Positions 9,825-17,250 of a DNA stretch of 64,000 nucleotides are shown here, piece by piece (positions within the stretch are counted from its first letter, which is position 1; each line of letters opens with the position of its first letter). Below the pieces are notes generated by a model that saw only the letters and a program-made list of their open reading frames with translations, was not told the origin of the DNA and did no database searches. The position numbers and the translations under genes are program-made. Source of the stretch: CBDCWO01 sp965223405 (GTDB lineage Bacteria; Bacteroidota; Bacteroidia; Chitinophagales; Saprospiraceae); contig CBDCWO010000006.1 in assembly GCA_965223405.1 (NCBI GenBank), positions 2,604,001-2,668,000 on the forward strand, read 5' to 3'.

Positions 9825-10001
9825 GGGCAGACACTCCTTTCCACGAGCGCAGTATTATCTCTAGACTTCATGCGCCAAAGGCGACTTCGTCTGCTGACGG
9901 TAGATAGCCGTCGGCCAAAGTCCTGCTCCTCCGCTAAAAAGATTTGGCGACACGAGGATGGCATCGGACGAGGCGCTTTCAGTCGGAGGTGAGTGTGGGC
10001 A
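9825..10001. repeat. Structured 177-bp GC-rich segment with internal hairpins
   Basis: The block begins GGGCAGACACTCC and ends GGAGGTGAGTGTGGGCA; ACACTC (9831-9836) and GAGTGT (9991-9996) are inverted copies. Inside are two hairpins: CGCC-AAA-GGCG (9873-9883) and GCTGACGG with CCGTCGGC around a 7-nt loop (9893-9915, 7 of 8 pairs). Composition differs from the AT-rich surroundings. It may be a small mobile repeat or a structured RNA. No protein function is claimed. Confidence 0.45.
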
Positions 10002-10078
10002 AATGCTAAAACCAAATTATTTTTTACCTATGGTTTTGATGTTGACGTTTCGGAGGGCCTCACTAGGAAAGATTGTTG

Positions 10079-10098
10079 CCAGGGTCGTAAAACCCTGG
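10079..10098. repeat. Hairpin repeat, CCAGGGT arms, CGTAAA loop
   Basis: CCAGGGT-CGTAAA-ACCCTGG is a perfect 7-bp stem with a 6-nt loop. It resembles the hairpins at 10254 and 15339 in size, in CC/GG ends and in a TAC/GTAA-containing loop. There is no T-tract, so it is not an intrinsic terminator. Confidence 0.6.
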
Positions 10099-10253
10099 GC
10101 ATAGTTCGTTTATAGTTTCAGAGCTCCAGAGGAGCGATACATTCATTACTATCAAAGTATTTGGTTTCAATTCTTAATTTATGAGTTTAGGAAATAAATG
10201 GTGTTTCAGATCTACCACTCCTATGGAGCCCTACAGATAGGCTTGTCTGGTTT

Positions 10254-10273
10254 CCAGGTTCTTACGAACCTGG
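10254..10273. repeat. Hairpin repeat, CCAGGTTC arms
   Basis: CCAGGTTC-TTAC-GAACCTGG is a perfect 8-bp stem. Both this and the 10079 hairpin are followed by GGC(A/T)AT(A/G)-like sequence. A GTCGC-TTAC-GCGAC stem follows at about 10284. The group looks like one dispersed palindromic repeat family. Confidence 0.6.
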
Positions 10274-10438
10274 CTATGCTCTGTCGTCGCTTACGCGACT
10301 TTAATCTCTAATTTCATTTGACATGGCCGTCAGAAAGTTTTGGGAATCTCGATATTTGGTGGTCTGAACCCCAGTAGATTTGTGAATAAGGTTGTAAAAT
10401 TTCGAAAATAAGTCCTTAAGTGGCTCTAATTGACTCTA

Positions 10439-12211
10439 CTAGTTTCGAGTAAACATCATTAATCGGAAATCCATCATATCTTCCCCTGGGACATAGATTG
10501 GTTCTAAAACTAATGTTTGTCGACCGACTTCTAGTTCAACAGGTCCTACATCTAACTGTCTAAAATCTTTTACATATCCTTCTATTCGAGGATGTCTATC
10601 TGCTTCCTTACCCATCAGAGGTGGATCATGTGCATGAGTGATCTCACCAGTTATTAAGGATGAGCCGGCAGAAATGGCAAATGAGGAACCTACATTTTCC
10701 GGAGTACAAGTATAATATATACTAACTTGATAGCTACCGTCTTCCAGCACTTCGATATCCCAGGTAACACTATCACCAGGACTTTTAAAGTTGGAAAAAT
10801 AGGTGCAATTGGGATAACGACTTGATCGCTTGATATTGCCATGAGCTTTACCGTCTCTCGCGGGTATCTGAGTGAATTTATAGTCCGGATGACCCACCGG
10901 AAAGGGTCTATGATCTTCAGACGGTAATTCTGAAAGTACTTCTAATTCCCATTGTCTCCGTGCGGTAATCATAGAATTGGTCAATTCCGGAAATTTCTGG
11001 GCGATGTTTTCCAGCTGACCCGGATCATTGGTGATGTTGAATAGGTTATTTTCAAAATCCAACCGGTAATTTTGGTTCCGGATACTGATTTTTCCCCGCC
11101 AATAATGAAATAGGTTGCGATCTGGCCAATCCTCGGATTGATTCCACAAAAGAGATTGGAGATCTAATCCATCCAGTTGATTAACAGGGTTGATCGAGAT
11201 GCCGGCCAAACCAGTTAGTGTGGGTAATAAATCAATGGCACTGGCAATTTGTGGAATATGGATGCCTGGTGTAATTTTGCCGGACCATTGAAGGAAAAGA
11301 GGAGATCTTGTACCTCCTTCGTCGGTCCAGCCTTTGATGCCTTTCATTCTTCCGTTCCACCTCCAGCCATTCGGTCCATTATCCGATAGATACACCACAA
11401 TGGTATTTTGACTAATATTTAGCTCAGTTAACTTGCCTTGGATCCTACCAACATTCCAATCGATGTTTTCACACATGGCCAAAGCCGCCTTTGTATGAAC
11501 AAGGTCTTCCTTTAATGAATCTTGGTGATACATACTAATTTCACGGTGGGCATATTTCGACCACCAACGATCAGGAACTTGCATCGGACTATGTGGTGTA
11601 TTGAATGCCAGATAGAGAAAGAAGGACGCATCAACGGACTCTTCTATAAATTGAAGTGCATGATCTGTGAAGTCATCAGTTAAATATCCATTGCCTTTGA
11701 CCAGTTTACCATTATGCTCCAGCATGGGGCTGAAGTAATGACCCCAGTGGCCGGAGCAAAATCCATAAAATTCTTCAAAGCCCCGGGCGTTTGGGTGATA
11801 AGGATACTGCATTCCATTATGCCATTTTCCAAATGCCGCGGTTTTATATCCAGCTTCATGGAAATACTCAGCGATGGTTTTTTCATCCAGATCCAGTCGC
11901 TCACCCCCGGTAGAAGTGGCATACACTCCTCCTCTGACATGGTACCTCCCGGTCAGTATTTCTGCTCGAGTTGGTGAACAAACAGGACAAACATAAAAAT
12001 GATCAAAAGTGGCTCCGCTTATTGACAAGCGGTCAAGGTTTGGAGTGCTTATATTTTGATTTCCATGGATGCCTAAATCGCCCCAACCTTGATCGTCTGC
12101 AATTACGATTATAACATTTGGATTCAATTCATTGTCGACGGAATACGGATTTTGACAATGAAAATTTATTATGATCAGCAAGCAAATATAGGTTAACCAC
12201 CTTATTCTCAT
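10439..12211 (-). CDS. Sulfatase lipoprotein (formylglycine-dependent)
   Basis: The 590-residue exported protein has a lipoprotein-type leader ending in FHC (Cys19), so it is probably anchored to a membrane. The alkaline-phosphatase-fold sulfatase domain starts with the calcium-binding IADDQGWGDLG (Asp39, Asp40). The active-site signature CSPTR lies at residues 78-82, where Cys78 is the residue converted to formylglycine. A second metal-site block, LSDNGPNGWRWNG, lies further on. Residues ~460-590 form an extra beta-rich domain resembling carbohydrate-binding modules. Family members desulfate glycans, and the exact substrate is unknown. An FGE maturase is required in trans; the only FGE-like domain seen nearby (17251-19944) lacks cysteines and cannot be assumed to serve. 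It is monocistronic on the minus strand. Confidence 0.9.
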   Translation of the reverse strand: MRIRWLTYICLLIIINFHCQNPYSVDNELNPNVIIVIADDQGWGDLGIHGNQNISTPNLDRLSISGATFDHFYVCPVCSPTRAEILTGRYHVRGGVYATSTGGERLDLDEKTIAEYFHEAGYKTAAFGKWHNGMQYPYHPNARGFEEFYGFCSGHWGHYFSPMLEHNGKLVKGNGYLTDDFTDHALQFIEESVDASFFLYLAFNTPHSPMQVPDRWWSKYAHREISMYHQDSLKEDLVHTKAALAMCENIDWNVGRIQGKLTELNISQNTIVVYLSDNGPNGWRWNGRMKGIKGWTDEGGTRSPLFLQWSGKITPGIHIPQIASAIDLLPTLTGLAGISINPVNQLDGLDLQSLLWNQSEDWPDRNLFHYWRGKISIRNQNYRLDFENNLFNITNDPGQLENIAQKFPELTNSMITARRQWELEVLSELPSEDHRPFPVGHPDYKFTQIPARDGKAHGNIKRSSRYPNCTYFSNFKSPGDSVTWDIEVLEDGSYQVSIYYTCTPENVGSSFAISAGSSLITGEITHAHDPPLMGKEADRHPRIEGYVKDFRQLDVGPVELEVGRQTLVLEPIYVPGEDMMDFRLMMFTRN

Positions 12212-12439
12212 TCCAAAATGAATCTGATTGATACCAAATAATTAATTCTAATATAAGGATGTTTTTAAACGACTTCTCTGAAAAGACTCTGAATTGGGTA
12301 AGATTACTTCATTTTAAGGTAGAGATCTTTCACTACCTTATTTTAATTAACCCAAGTTACTTAAATGATAATACATATTGCTAAAGAATCCATAATGGTG
12401 TAAATTAAGGAGGTCTCATCCCACCAAAATCTACCCATT

Positions 12440-13040
12440 ATGGAAAATTATGTAATTACAATTTATTGCTTTATTGATGATTTTGTCAAGATTTCAAGAA
12501 AAAAAGATGAATCTAAGAAAAACTACTTGCTGAAATTTTAACAACCGCAATTATAGCATCCAGATATTTTGGATGCAACATGGTCAAAGCCAGAGGTTAT
12601 ATGAGGTCACCAAATTTAAAAAGGCCATCCCATTATGAGACAGCCTCTTTTTTACCATTGGGATAATTATTTATAATCCCAGTTTTAAAGTCCAATTGGT
12701 TGGATGCAAATGGAATACAGTGGACTATTATATTGCGGCTGGTTCTTTCTCCGACATACCGCTTTTAAATCTATGAATTTGGATTTACTGTTGATAGCAC
12801 TTGTATGCAGATGCTATTTACAACGATTATCAGTACGAAGATTTGTTGATGGAATGCGACCAAATTCATTTACTGGTACAAAGAAAATCCAACCTCAAAA
12901 GACAACATAAACCCTATCATTTAATAGAAAATAAAAGAAAACGTATTGAAACCACTTTTAGTGAAATAGCTCAAATGATGCCTGCTAAAATCCATGCAGT
13001 CACGCCCCAAGGCTTTTTGATCATATTCTTTTTGTGTTAG
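12440..13040 (+). pseudogene. IS982-family transposase remnant
   Basis: Three pieces in different frames read as an IS982 transposase. The N-terminus MENYVITIYCFIDDF begins at 12440. After a frameshift near 12530 comes LAEILTTAIIASRYFGCN, ending near 12605. From about 12745 a C-terminal part runs through FKSMNLDL, then, in another frame from 12801, YADAIYNDYQYEDLL, VQRKSN and RKRIETTFSEIAQ, ending near 13040. The RIETTF block carries the catalytic glutamate of the family's DDE triad. About 300 bp of the middle are missing. The gene is dead through at least two frameshifts and a deletion. Confidence 0.82.
12607..12685 (-). repeat. Copy of ompH 3' end plus terminator inside the IS remnant
   Basis: This 79-bp stretch matches 13176-13244 almost base for base, apart from small insertions (ATTA after the CCC at 12631, ACCA near 12653 and AA near 12674). 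On the minus strand it encodes the end of an OmpH-like protein (KLGL, stop), followed by the same AGGCTGTC...GATGGCCT hairpin and T-tract. It sits exactly where the transposase middle is missing. Confidence 0.75.
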
Positions 13041-13175
13041 CTTACACCTTTTTTAGGTCTATCAATCTATAGTTACTTGGGTTAATTACTTAGACCAACG
13101 CGTAATTAGTACGAGAAGTGGACCTTTATTTTTGACCTCACTTTACTTTCTGATTCAATAAAACGTCAACTTTAT

Positions 13176-13244
13176 TCACCAAATTTAAAAAGGCCATCCC
13201 TGAGACAGCCTCTTTTTTTTGGGATAATTATTTATTCCCAGTTT
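13176..13244 (-). repeat. Second copy of the ompH 3' end/terminator repeat
   Basis: This is the 69-bp partner of 12607-12685. It comprises the last codons (KLGI, stop) of the first decayed ompH gene and its terminator, so this copy is in its native position. It ends about 94 bp beyond the right edge of the IS remnant. Confidence 0.75.
13187..13211 (-). terminator. Intrinsic terminator after the decayed ompH copy
   Basis: On the minus strand AGGCTGTC pairs with GATGGCCT (two G-U wobbles) around a short loop, followed by TTTTT. On the plus strand the hairpin is followed by eight T, so it may act in both directions. It lies directly after the first ompH pseudogene. Confidence 0.65.
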
Positions 13245-13692
13245 ACCTTTGATCAACTGGTAATATTCGCTTCATTTGACGATTCCCGGGCTGGCGTCAA
13301 AGACCATATCGTATCCCTTTTCTTTAGAATAGACATTAATGGCATCGTTGACTCTTTCAAGAATTGGGGCTAGTAACTCATTCTGTTTGGTCATAATTTG
13401 TTGTTCCAAACTTTGTTGCTCTTTCATCTTGGATTTGTTTAGGAGACATATCGCCCTGGCTTTCTTTGCGCTGCAATTCCTGATATTTGGTTTGAAATGC
13501 GGTCACTTTTTGCTCAAATCTTTTCTCCAATTGGGACTTGAAGGTATTTAGCTCAGATTCGGCCACCTTGACCTCCGGCATTTCTTTAAGAATTAAACTT
13601 GAATTGACAAACGCCAGGTTCTGAGCTTTTACAGAATCGACCACTCCCATCGCGAGGGTGGTTAATATGGCTAAGGTGAATATTTTTTTCAT
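13232..13692 (-). pseudogene. ompH/skp-like gene, copy 1, frame-broken
   Basis: Reading from the ATG at 13692 gives a signal peptide (MKKIFTLAILTTLAMGVV..) and an OmpH/Skp body (AQNLAFVNSSLILKEMPEVK, then a Lys/Glu/Gln coiled coil through SPKQIQDE). The frame is then lost. The expected C-terminal part continues in another frame (EQQSLEQQIM, NELLAPILERVNDAI, YDMVFDASPGIVK) and hits an in-frame TGA. The tail up to KLGI is still recognisable. Compared with copy 2, roughly a dozen codons of the coiled coil are missing at the break. It is a decayed periplasmic chaperone gene with two independent lesions. Confidence 0.85.
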
Positions 13693-13725
13693 TTGTGTTG
13701 TGAATTTAATTTTCAAAAAGCGGTG

Positions 13726-13733
13726 CAAAAATA
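13726..13733 (-). promoter_or_regulatory. Candidate -7 box upstream of ompH copy 1
   Basis: The minus strand reads TATTTTTG, 34 nt before the copy 1 start codon, matching TAnnTTTG. No clear -33 element was found. Confidence 0.35.
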
Positions 13734-13870
13734 GGATTTTATTTGAAATTTTAACATTTACACCTCATTGATTAAAAGAATGTTATCATTTGATATCGAG
13801 TGTTTCAGAATAATCTTTTACTAGATAGCGAAAAATAGGTCCATCTCAACTCAAGCTGATTTACAAGATT

Positions 13871-14382
13871 TTATAGCCCCAGTTTAGTCCTTATCTCATT
13901 GGTCAGGTCTATAGAGTCGTTTACATATACAATTCCCGGGGTTGCATCAAAGACCATATCCATCCCTTTTTCCTTTGCTAGCTCATTGATCGCTTTATTT
14001 ACTTTTTCAAGGATTGGGTCTAGCAATTCATTTCGTTTCGCTTCATACTGTTTGTCTAGGATTCGACTTGTTCTTCTTCCAGTTTTTTTCGTTCCTCTTC
14101 CAGTTTTGCTGCTTCATCCTGGATTTGTTTGGGTGAAAGTTCTCCCTGACTTTCTTTGCGTTGCAATTCCTGGTATTTAGCTGTGTAGGCAGCAACCTTC
14201 TGTTCAAACTTTTTTTCCAACTGGCTTTTAAAAGTCGAAAGTGTAGATTCAGCAACCTTTACTTCCGGCATATCCTTTACGATTAGAGTTGAGTTTACAA
14301 ATCCCAATTTTTGAGCGTTAATCGAAAATACCGTGCTTAATACAAATAATATCATCAAAGAATAGGTGAGAATCTTTTTCAT
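13871..14382 (-). pseudogene. ompH/skp-like gene, copy 2, single frameshift
   Basis: From the ATG at 14382 the product begins MKKILTYSLMILFVLSTVF, followed by AQKLGFVNSTLIVKDMPEVK, closely related to copy 1. The coiled coil runs to EEEQVES and stops at a TAG (14056-14058). The remaining C-terminal third is intact in another frame: LDKQYEAKRNELLDPILEKV, then MDMVFDATPGIVYVND and RTKLGL, stop at 13871-13873. One base change in length just before LDKQYEAKR would restore a full-length ~170-residue OmpH, so this could be a recent pseudogene or a sequencing/assembly error. An A7 run (minus strand, 14083-14089) lies shortly before the break. Confidence 0.8.
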
Positions 14383-14460
14383 GGGAAACAATAAGTTTTT
14401 AATTTCAAAAAAGGGTAATGGACATTTGTTAATTGCTATCAAGTCACTATCACAATTCTA

Positions 14461-14967
14461 TTATTTAAGCTTGCGGATGATGTCGTCAGTCTTATCATAA
14501 TCCGGGCTTACATAAATAATGGTCCCTGATGTATCGAACACGATATCATATCCCCGATCGGAAGCAAAACTCTCAATCGCTCCATAAACCTTATCCTGAA
14601 TAGGTTGTACCAGTTCCTGTCTTTTTTTAAACAATTCACCTTCAGGACCAAATTTTTGCTTCTGCATATTCATTACGGCTTTTTCATTCGTCATAATCTC
14701 TTCTTCCCTTTGGCGCTTCATTTCATCGCTCAACAACACCTGTTCAGCCTGATACTTATTGTACAAACTTTTTATTTTATCATGCTCTTCAGCGATATCC
14801 TGTCTCCAGGTAGCTGCCAATTGGTCTAGTTGGTCCTGGGCTTTTTCATAAGAGTCTTGTTTCTCTAAAATGTAGGTAACGTCAATCACAATTGACTTTT
14901 GTGACCAGGATACAGCCAAAGCCCCGAATATCAATAACAATGTGAATCCTATTTTTTTCATTTTCAA
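14461..14967 (-). CDS. OmpH/Skp-family periplasmic chaperone, intact copy 3
   Basis: The 168-residue product has a signal peptide (MKMKKIGFTLLLIFGALAVSWSQ), the short OmpH beta-strand (KSIVIDVTYILEK), a central charged coiled-coil tentacle and the closing strands YDIVFDTSGTIIYVSPDYD. Skp-type trimers hold unfolded outer-membrane proteins in the periplasm. This is the only undamaged member of the tandem triplet and presumably carries the function, though other loci may exist elsewhere. It is more divergent from copies 1 and 2 than they are from each other. Its stop is 78 bp before the start of copy 2 on the same strand, so the three were probably once one operon. Confidence 0.92.
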   Translation of the reverse strand: MKMKKIGFTLLLIFGALAVSWSQKSIVIDVTYILEKQDSYEKAQDQLDQLAATWRQDIAEEHDKIKSLYNKYQAEQVLLSDEMKRQREEEIMTNEKAVMNMQKQKFGPEGELFKKRQELVQPIQDKVYGAIESFASDRGYDIVFDTSGTIIYVSPDYDKTDDIIRKLK

Positions 14968-15005
14968 TATATTAGGTGATAAAAAATCGTTTTTAAAAAA
15001 GCATT

Positions 15006-15013
15006 CAAAAATA
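15006..15013 (-). promoter_or_regulatory. Candidate -7 box upstream of ompH copy 3
   Basis: The minus strand reads TATTTTTG, about 40 nt before the start codon, matching the TAnnTTTG consensus. There is no convincing -33 partner. Confidence 0.4.
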
Positions 15014-15338
15014 CTATTTATTTGTCTACTTTCATTTTTAAGACATTGGTCTGAACCAAAAAGTTACTTGATGTTAAGAGGTTGAAAAAAGGGTCATTTT
15101 TATAATTCATTGTTTTAAAAACACTTATACAGTATTAAAAAAGTCATGTGCTCCAGATTTTAACGAATGTTTAACCGATAACTACTTGGTTATTTAACAA
15201 TTGGAATGACCGTAATTTTGGATTTTGTCCTCATAAATTAATCCGGGAAGAAGTCCTCTACAAATATATGAACTGGCAAATACCTGGAGTATTACCTTTA
15301 GTAGGTCGTGAGACAAACCTAAATGTAGCCAAAGATAT

Positions 15339-15358
15339 CCATACCCGTAATGGTATGG
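15339..15358. repeat. Hairpin repeat, CCATACC arms, CGTAAT loop
   Basis: CCATACC-CGTAAT-GGTATGG is a perfect 7-bp stem with a 6-nt loop beginning CGTAA, the same layout as the 10079 hairpin. There is no T-tract. Confidence 0.55.
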
Positions 15359-15520
15359 GAAGAAACGGTAGACCATGATGAGAGGTAATACTGAAATCCA
15401 GTAACATTTATTCACACCTCCTAACGGTGAAAATTTAATCCAAATATTTGAATGATTAATTTCATAAACTACGCAATATTTTAGGCTAATATGTATCTTA
15501 CATGTATAAATAATAGAATT

Positions 15521-16918
15521 ATGCAAACTCCATTTTCAAGAAGAAATTTTATAAAAACTTCCGCCTTTGCCGGCTCCTTATTAGGTTTGGCTCCAGGACA
15601 ATCCCTGGCCCGAAATCAAATCGAGGATAGATTAGCACAAATTGCTGCCTCACGTCCACCCAAACACAAGACCGTGATGGGATTGAAAGCGGATCCTATT
15701 GATCAGGTTAAAGTAGCTTTTATCGGAGTGGGTAACCGGGGTAGTGGACATGCTCGTCAGATTAATGCCCTTTACCCGAAAGCTAAAATCACGGCTGTTT
15801 GTGATATCCGTGAGAAAAAAGCCAATGCTACAGCTGAATACCTTAAGAAAAATGGTCAGGATGTTGCCGTATACAGCGGCAAGGAAGAAGCCTGGAAAGA
15901 AATGGTAAAGCGTGATGACATCGATCTGGTGATAATTGCTACACCCTGGAATGATCACGCGCCCATGTGTATTTATGCTATGCAACAAGGTAAACACGTA
16001 GCGGTGGAAGTTCCGATGATGGTTACCCTTGAGGAAGCATGGGATATGGTTGATACGGCTGAAGAAACTCAGCGCAACTGCATGATGATGGAAAATGTAT
16101 GTTACGGAAACGAAGAGCTTTGGGTATTGAATATGGTTCAAGAAGGATTATTTGGTACATTGACCTATGGGGAGGCAGCCTATATCCATGATCTGCGATC
16201 TTTGCTTTTTGGAAAAACAGCCTATTATGATATGTGGCGAATCCGCCATCATCTCAAATCCGATGGAAATCTTTATCCATGTCATGGTCTCGGTCCTGTA
16301 GCCCAGTATATGGGGGTCGGTAGAGGTGATAAATTTGATTATATGGTCAGTATGAGTTCGCTACAAGCCGGACTTACTGAGCATTCTCTTACCGTGGATA
16401 GTGACAATGAATTTTATAACCGCCAGGATTTTCGTCATGGAGATATGAACAATACACTAATTAAAACAGCAAAGGGCAGGAGCATCCTGGTACAACATGA
16501 CGTAGTTACCAACCGTGCCTATAGCAGAATTAATGCGCTGGCAGGTACCAAAGCTTATCACGAAGGATTTCCCAGCCGCTTGTCTGTCAAGGGCAAGGGT
16601 CATGGCTGGTTGAAAGATGAGGACTATAAAATGTGGCGCGAAAAATACAATCATCCGATCTGGGATAAATTAAAAGAGGAAATTGCTAAAAATGGAGGCC
16701 ACGGAGGGATGGACTTTGTACTTCTATACCGGTTAATAGATTGCTTGAATCGTGGTGTACCTCTGGATATGGATGTCTACGATGGAGCCAATTGGAGTGT
16801 AATCACCCCGCTTTCTGTAGTATCCGTAGAGCTGGGTAGTATCCCGGTAAAATTTCCTGATTTTACCCGTAATAAATGGCAAGGCGAACGCCAACTAGGG
16901 ATTATGGAGGATGCTTAG
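15521..16918 (+). CDS. Gfo/Idh/MocA-fold protein, GH109-like, Tat-exported
   Basis: I chose the ATG at 15521 because the product then opens with a twin-arginine signal (SRRNFIKTSAFAGSLLG), giving 465 residues. The ORF extends to 15491 but adds only an implausible leader. The Rossmann motif is VAFIGVGNRGSGHA (NAD-binding), followed by AVCDIREKK and the EVPMM block. The C-terminal half carries GGHGGMDFVLLYRLIDCL and PLDMDVYDGANW, characteristic of the GH109 alpha-N-acetylgalactosaminidase-like branch, which uses NAD in a retaining redox mechanism. Export by Tat fits a cofactor-loaded periplasmic enzyme. Activity on GalNAc is inference; other glycosidases or dehydrogenases share this fold. The sulfatase and sialidase-like genes nearby support a glycan-degrading role. 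Confidence 0.88.
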   Translation: MQTPFSRRNFIKTSAFAGSLLGLAPGQSLARNQIEDRLAQIAASRPPKHKTVMGLKADPIDQVKVAFIGVGNRGSGHARQINALYPKAKITAVCDIREKKANATAEYLKKNGQDVAVYSGKEEAWKEMVKRDDIDLVIIATPWNDHAPMCIYAMQQGKHVAVEVPMMVTLEEAWDMVDTAEETQRNCMMMENVCYGNEELWVLNMVQEGLFGTLTYGEAAYIHDLRSLLFGKTAYYDMWRIRHHLKSDGNLYPCHGLGPVAQYMGVGRGDKFDYMVSMSSLQAGLTEHSLTVDSDNEFYNRQDFRHGDMNNTLIKTAKGRSILVQHDVVTNRAYSRINALAGTKAYHEGFPSRLSVKGKGHGWLKDEDYKMWREKYNHPIWDKLKEEIAKNGGHGGMDFVLLYRLIDCLNRGVPLDMDVYDGANWSVITPLSVVSVELGSIPVKFPDFTRNKWQGERQLGIMEDA

Positions 16919-17250
16919 GTAAGTGTATTGAGTAGTGAGTAGCAGGTAGTGAGTGGAAATAATAATTAGAAATCTTAAAATAGAAAACAGATACAATCCT
17001 CCATTCACAAATCAAATGATCATGAGTGAAACCCTGAGACCTGAACACCAGGAGTATTGAGACGGAAAACAGCAGAATTGATAATGGACAATTGTTAATT
17101 AATTAAGTGTATAGCCTTTCCTGAAGTATGAATTGATTAATTAACCAAAAAAGTGTACTCTTTTTTTAGTTATAATATTTTCTTCAAACCGCACTTTGGA
17201 GTATGCCTGGTAGTTTCTTTGGTATCAGAATAACTCGACAAATCCGGATT
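16919..17250. other. Convergent intergenic region
   Basis: This 332-bp gap lies between convergent genes. It carries TGAGTA-type words (for example around 16925-16955 and GAGTATTG at 17052) shared with 8342-8390. It also has an AT-rich inverted stretch near 17095-17145 (TTAATTAATTAAG / GATTAATTAACC). A weak AAAAAAG...CTCTTTTTTT hairpin near 17148 could terminate either gene. No coding potential was seen. Confidence 0.5.

Larger units (their letters stand above)
9575..10438. other. Intergenic region without a credible gene
   Basis: This 864-bp gap separates the sialidase-like gene from the sulfatase. I see no conserved protein. It holds a GC-richer structured block (9825-10001) and several short perfect hairpins (10079-10098, 10254-10273). 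It also has GAGCTCC/GGAGC-type palindromic words near 10119-10134 and 10214-10232. Such clustering is typical of repeat-rich, non-coding chromosomal debris. The only open frame (9809-10015, minus) has repeat-like composition and no recognisable domain. Confidence 0.6.
12350..13082 (+). mobile_element. Decayed IS982-family insertion sequence
   Basis: The ends are imperfect inverted repeats: ACCCAAGTTACT (12350-12361) and, read inwards from 13082, ACCCAAGTAACT, matching at 11 of 12 positions. Both ends are flanked by the hexamer TAATTA (12344-12349 and 13083-13088), consistent with a target-site duplication, although TAATTA is itself palindromic. Transposase fragments of IS982 type are found inside. 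At 733 bp the element is shorter than intact IS982 members (about 1 kb), and its middle has been replaced by a copy of the ompH 3' end and terminator. It is inactive. Confidence 0.85.
14968..15520. other. Divergent intergenic region between ompH and the GH109-like gene
   Basis: This ~550-bp gap has no supported gene. It holds a TATTTTTG -7 box for ompH copy 3 (15006-15013) and a perfect hairpin (15339-15358). An open frame on the minus strand (15194-15526) has no domain, no homologous feel and atypical Cys/Tyr/His-rich composition, so I do not call it. Confidence 0.6.

Noticed and set aside
9809..10015. 68-residue open frame on the minus strand
   Set aside because: It lies wholly in the structured repeat block, has no domain or plausible start region, and its composition follows the DNA repeats.
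14056..14092. Programmed -1 frameshift in ompH copy 2 at the A7 run
   Set aside because: Slippage at the A-run would put non-coiled-coil residues before the conserved LDKQYEAKR block. A simple length change just before that block keeps the protein pattern better, and copy 1 is clearly a pseudogene.
15194..15526. 110-residue open frame on the minus strand
   Set aside because: Cys/Tyr/His-rich random-looking sequence overlapping the start of the GH109-like gene, with no family resemblance.
17021..17060. TPP-riboswitch-like CCCTGAGA word
   Set aside because: The surrounding helices are absent and it lies between convergent genes, not in a leader.
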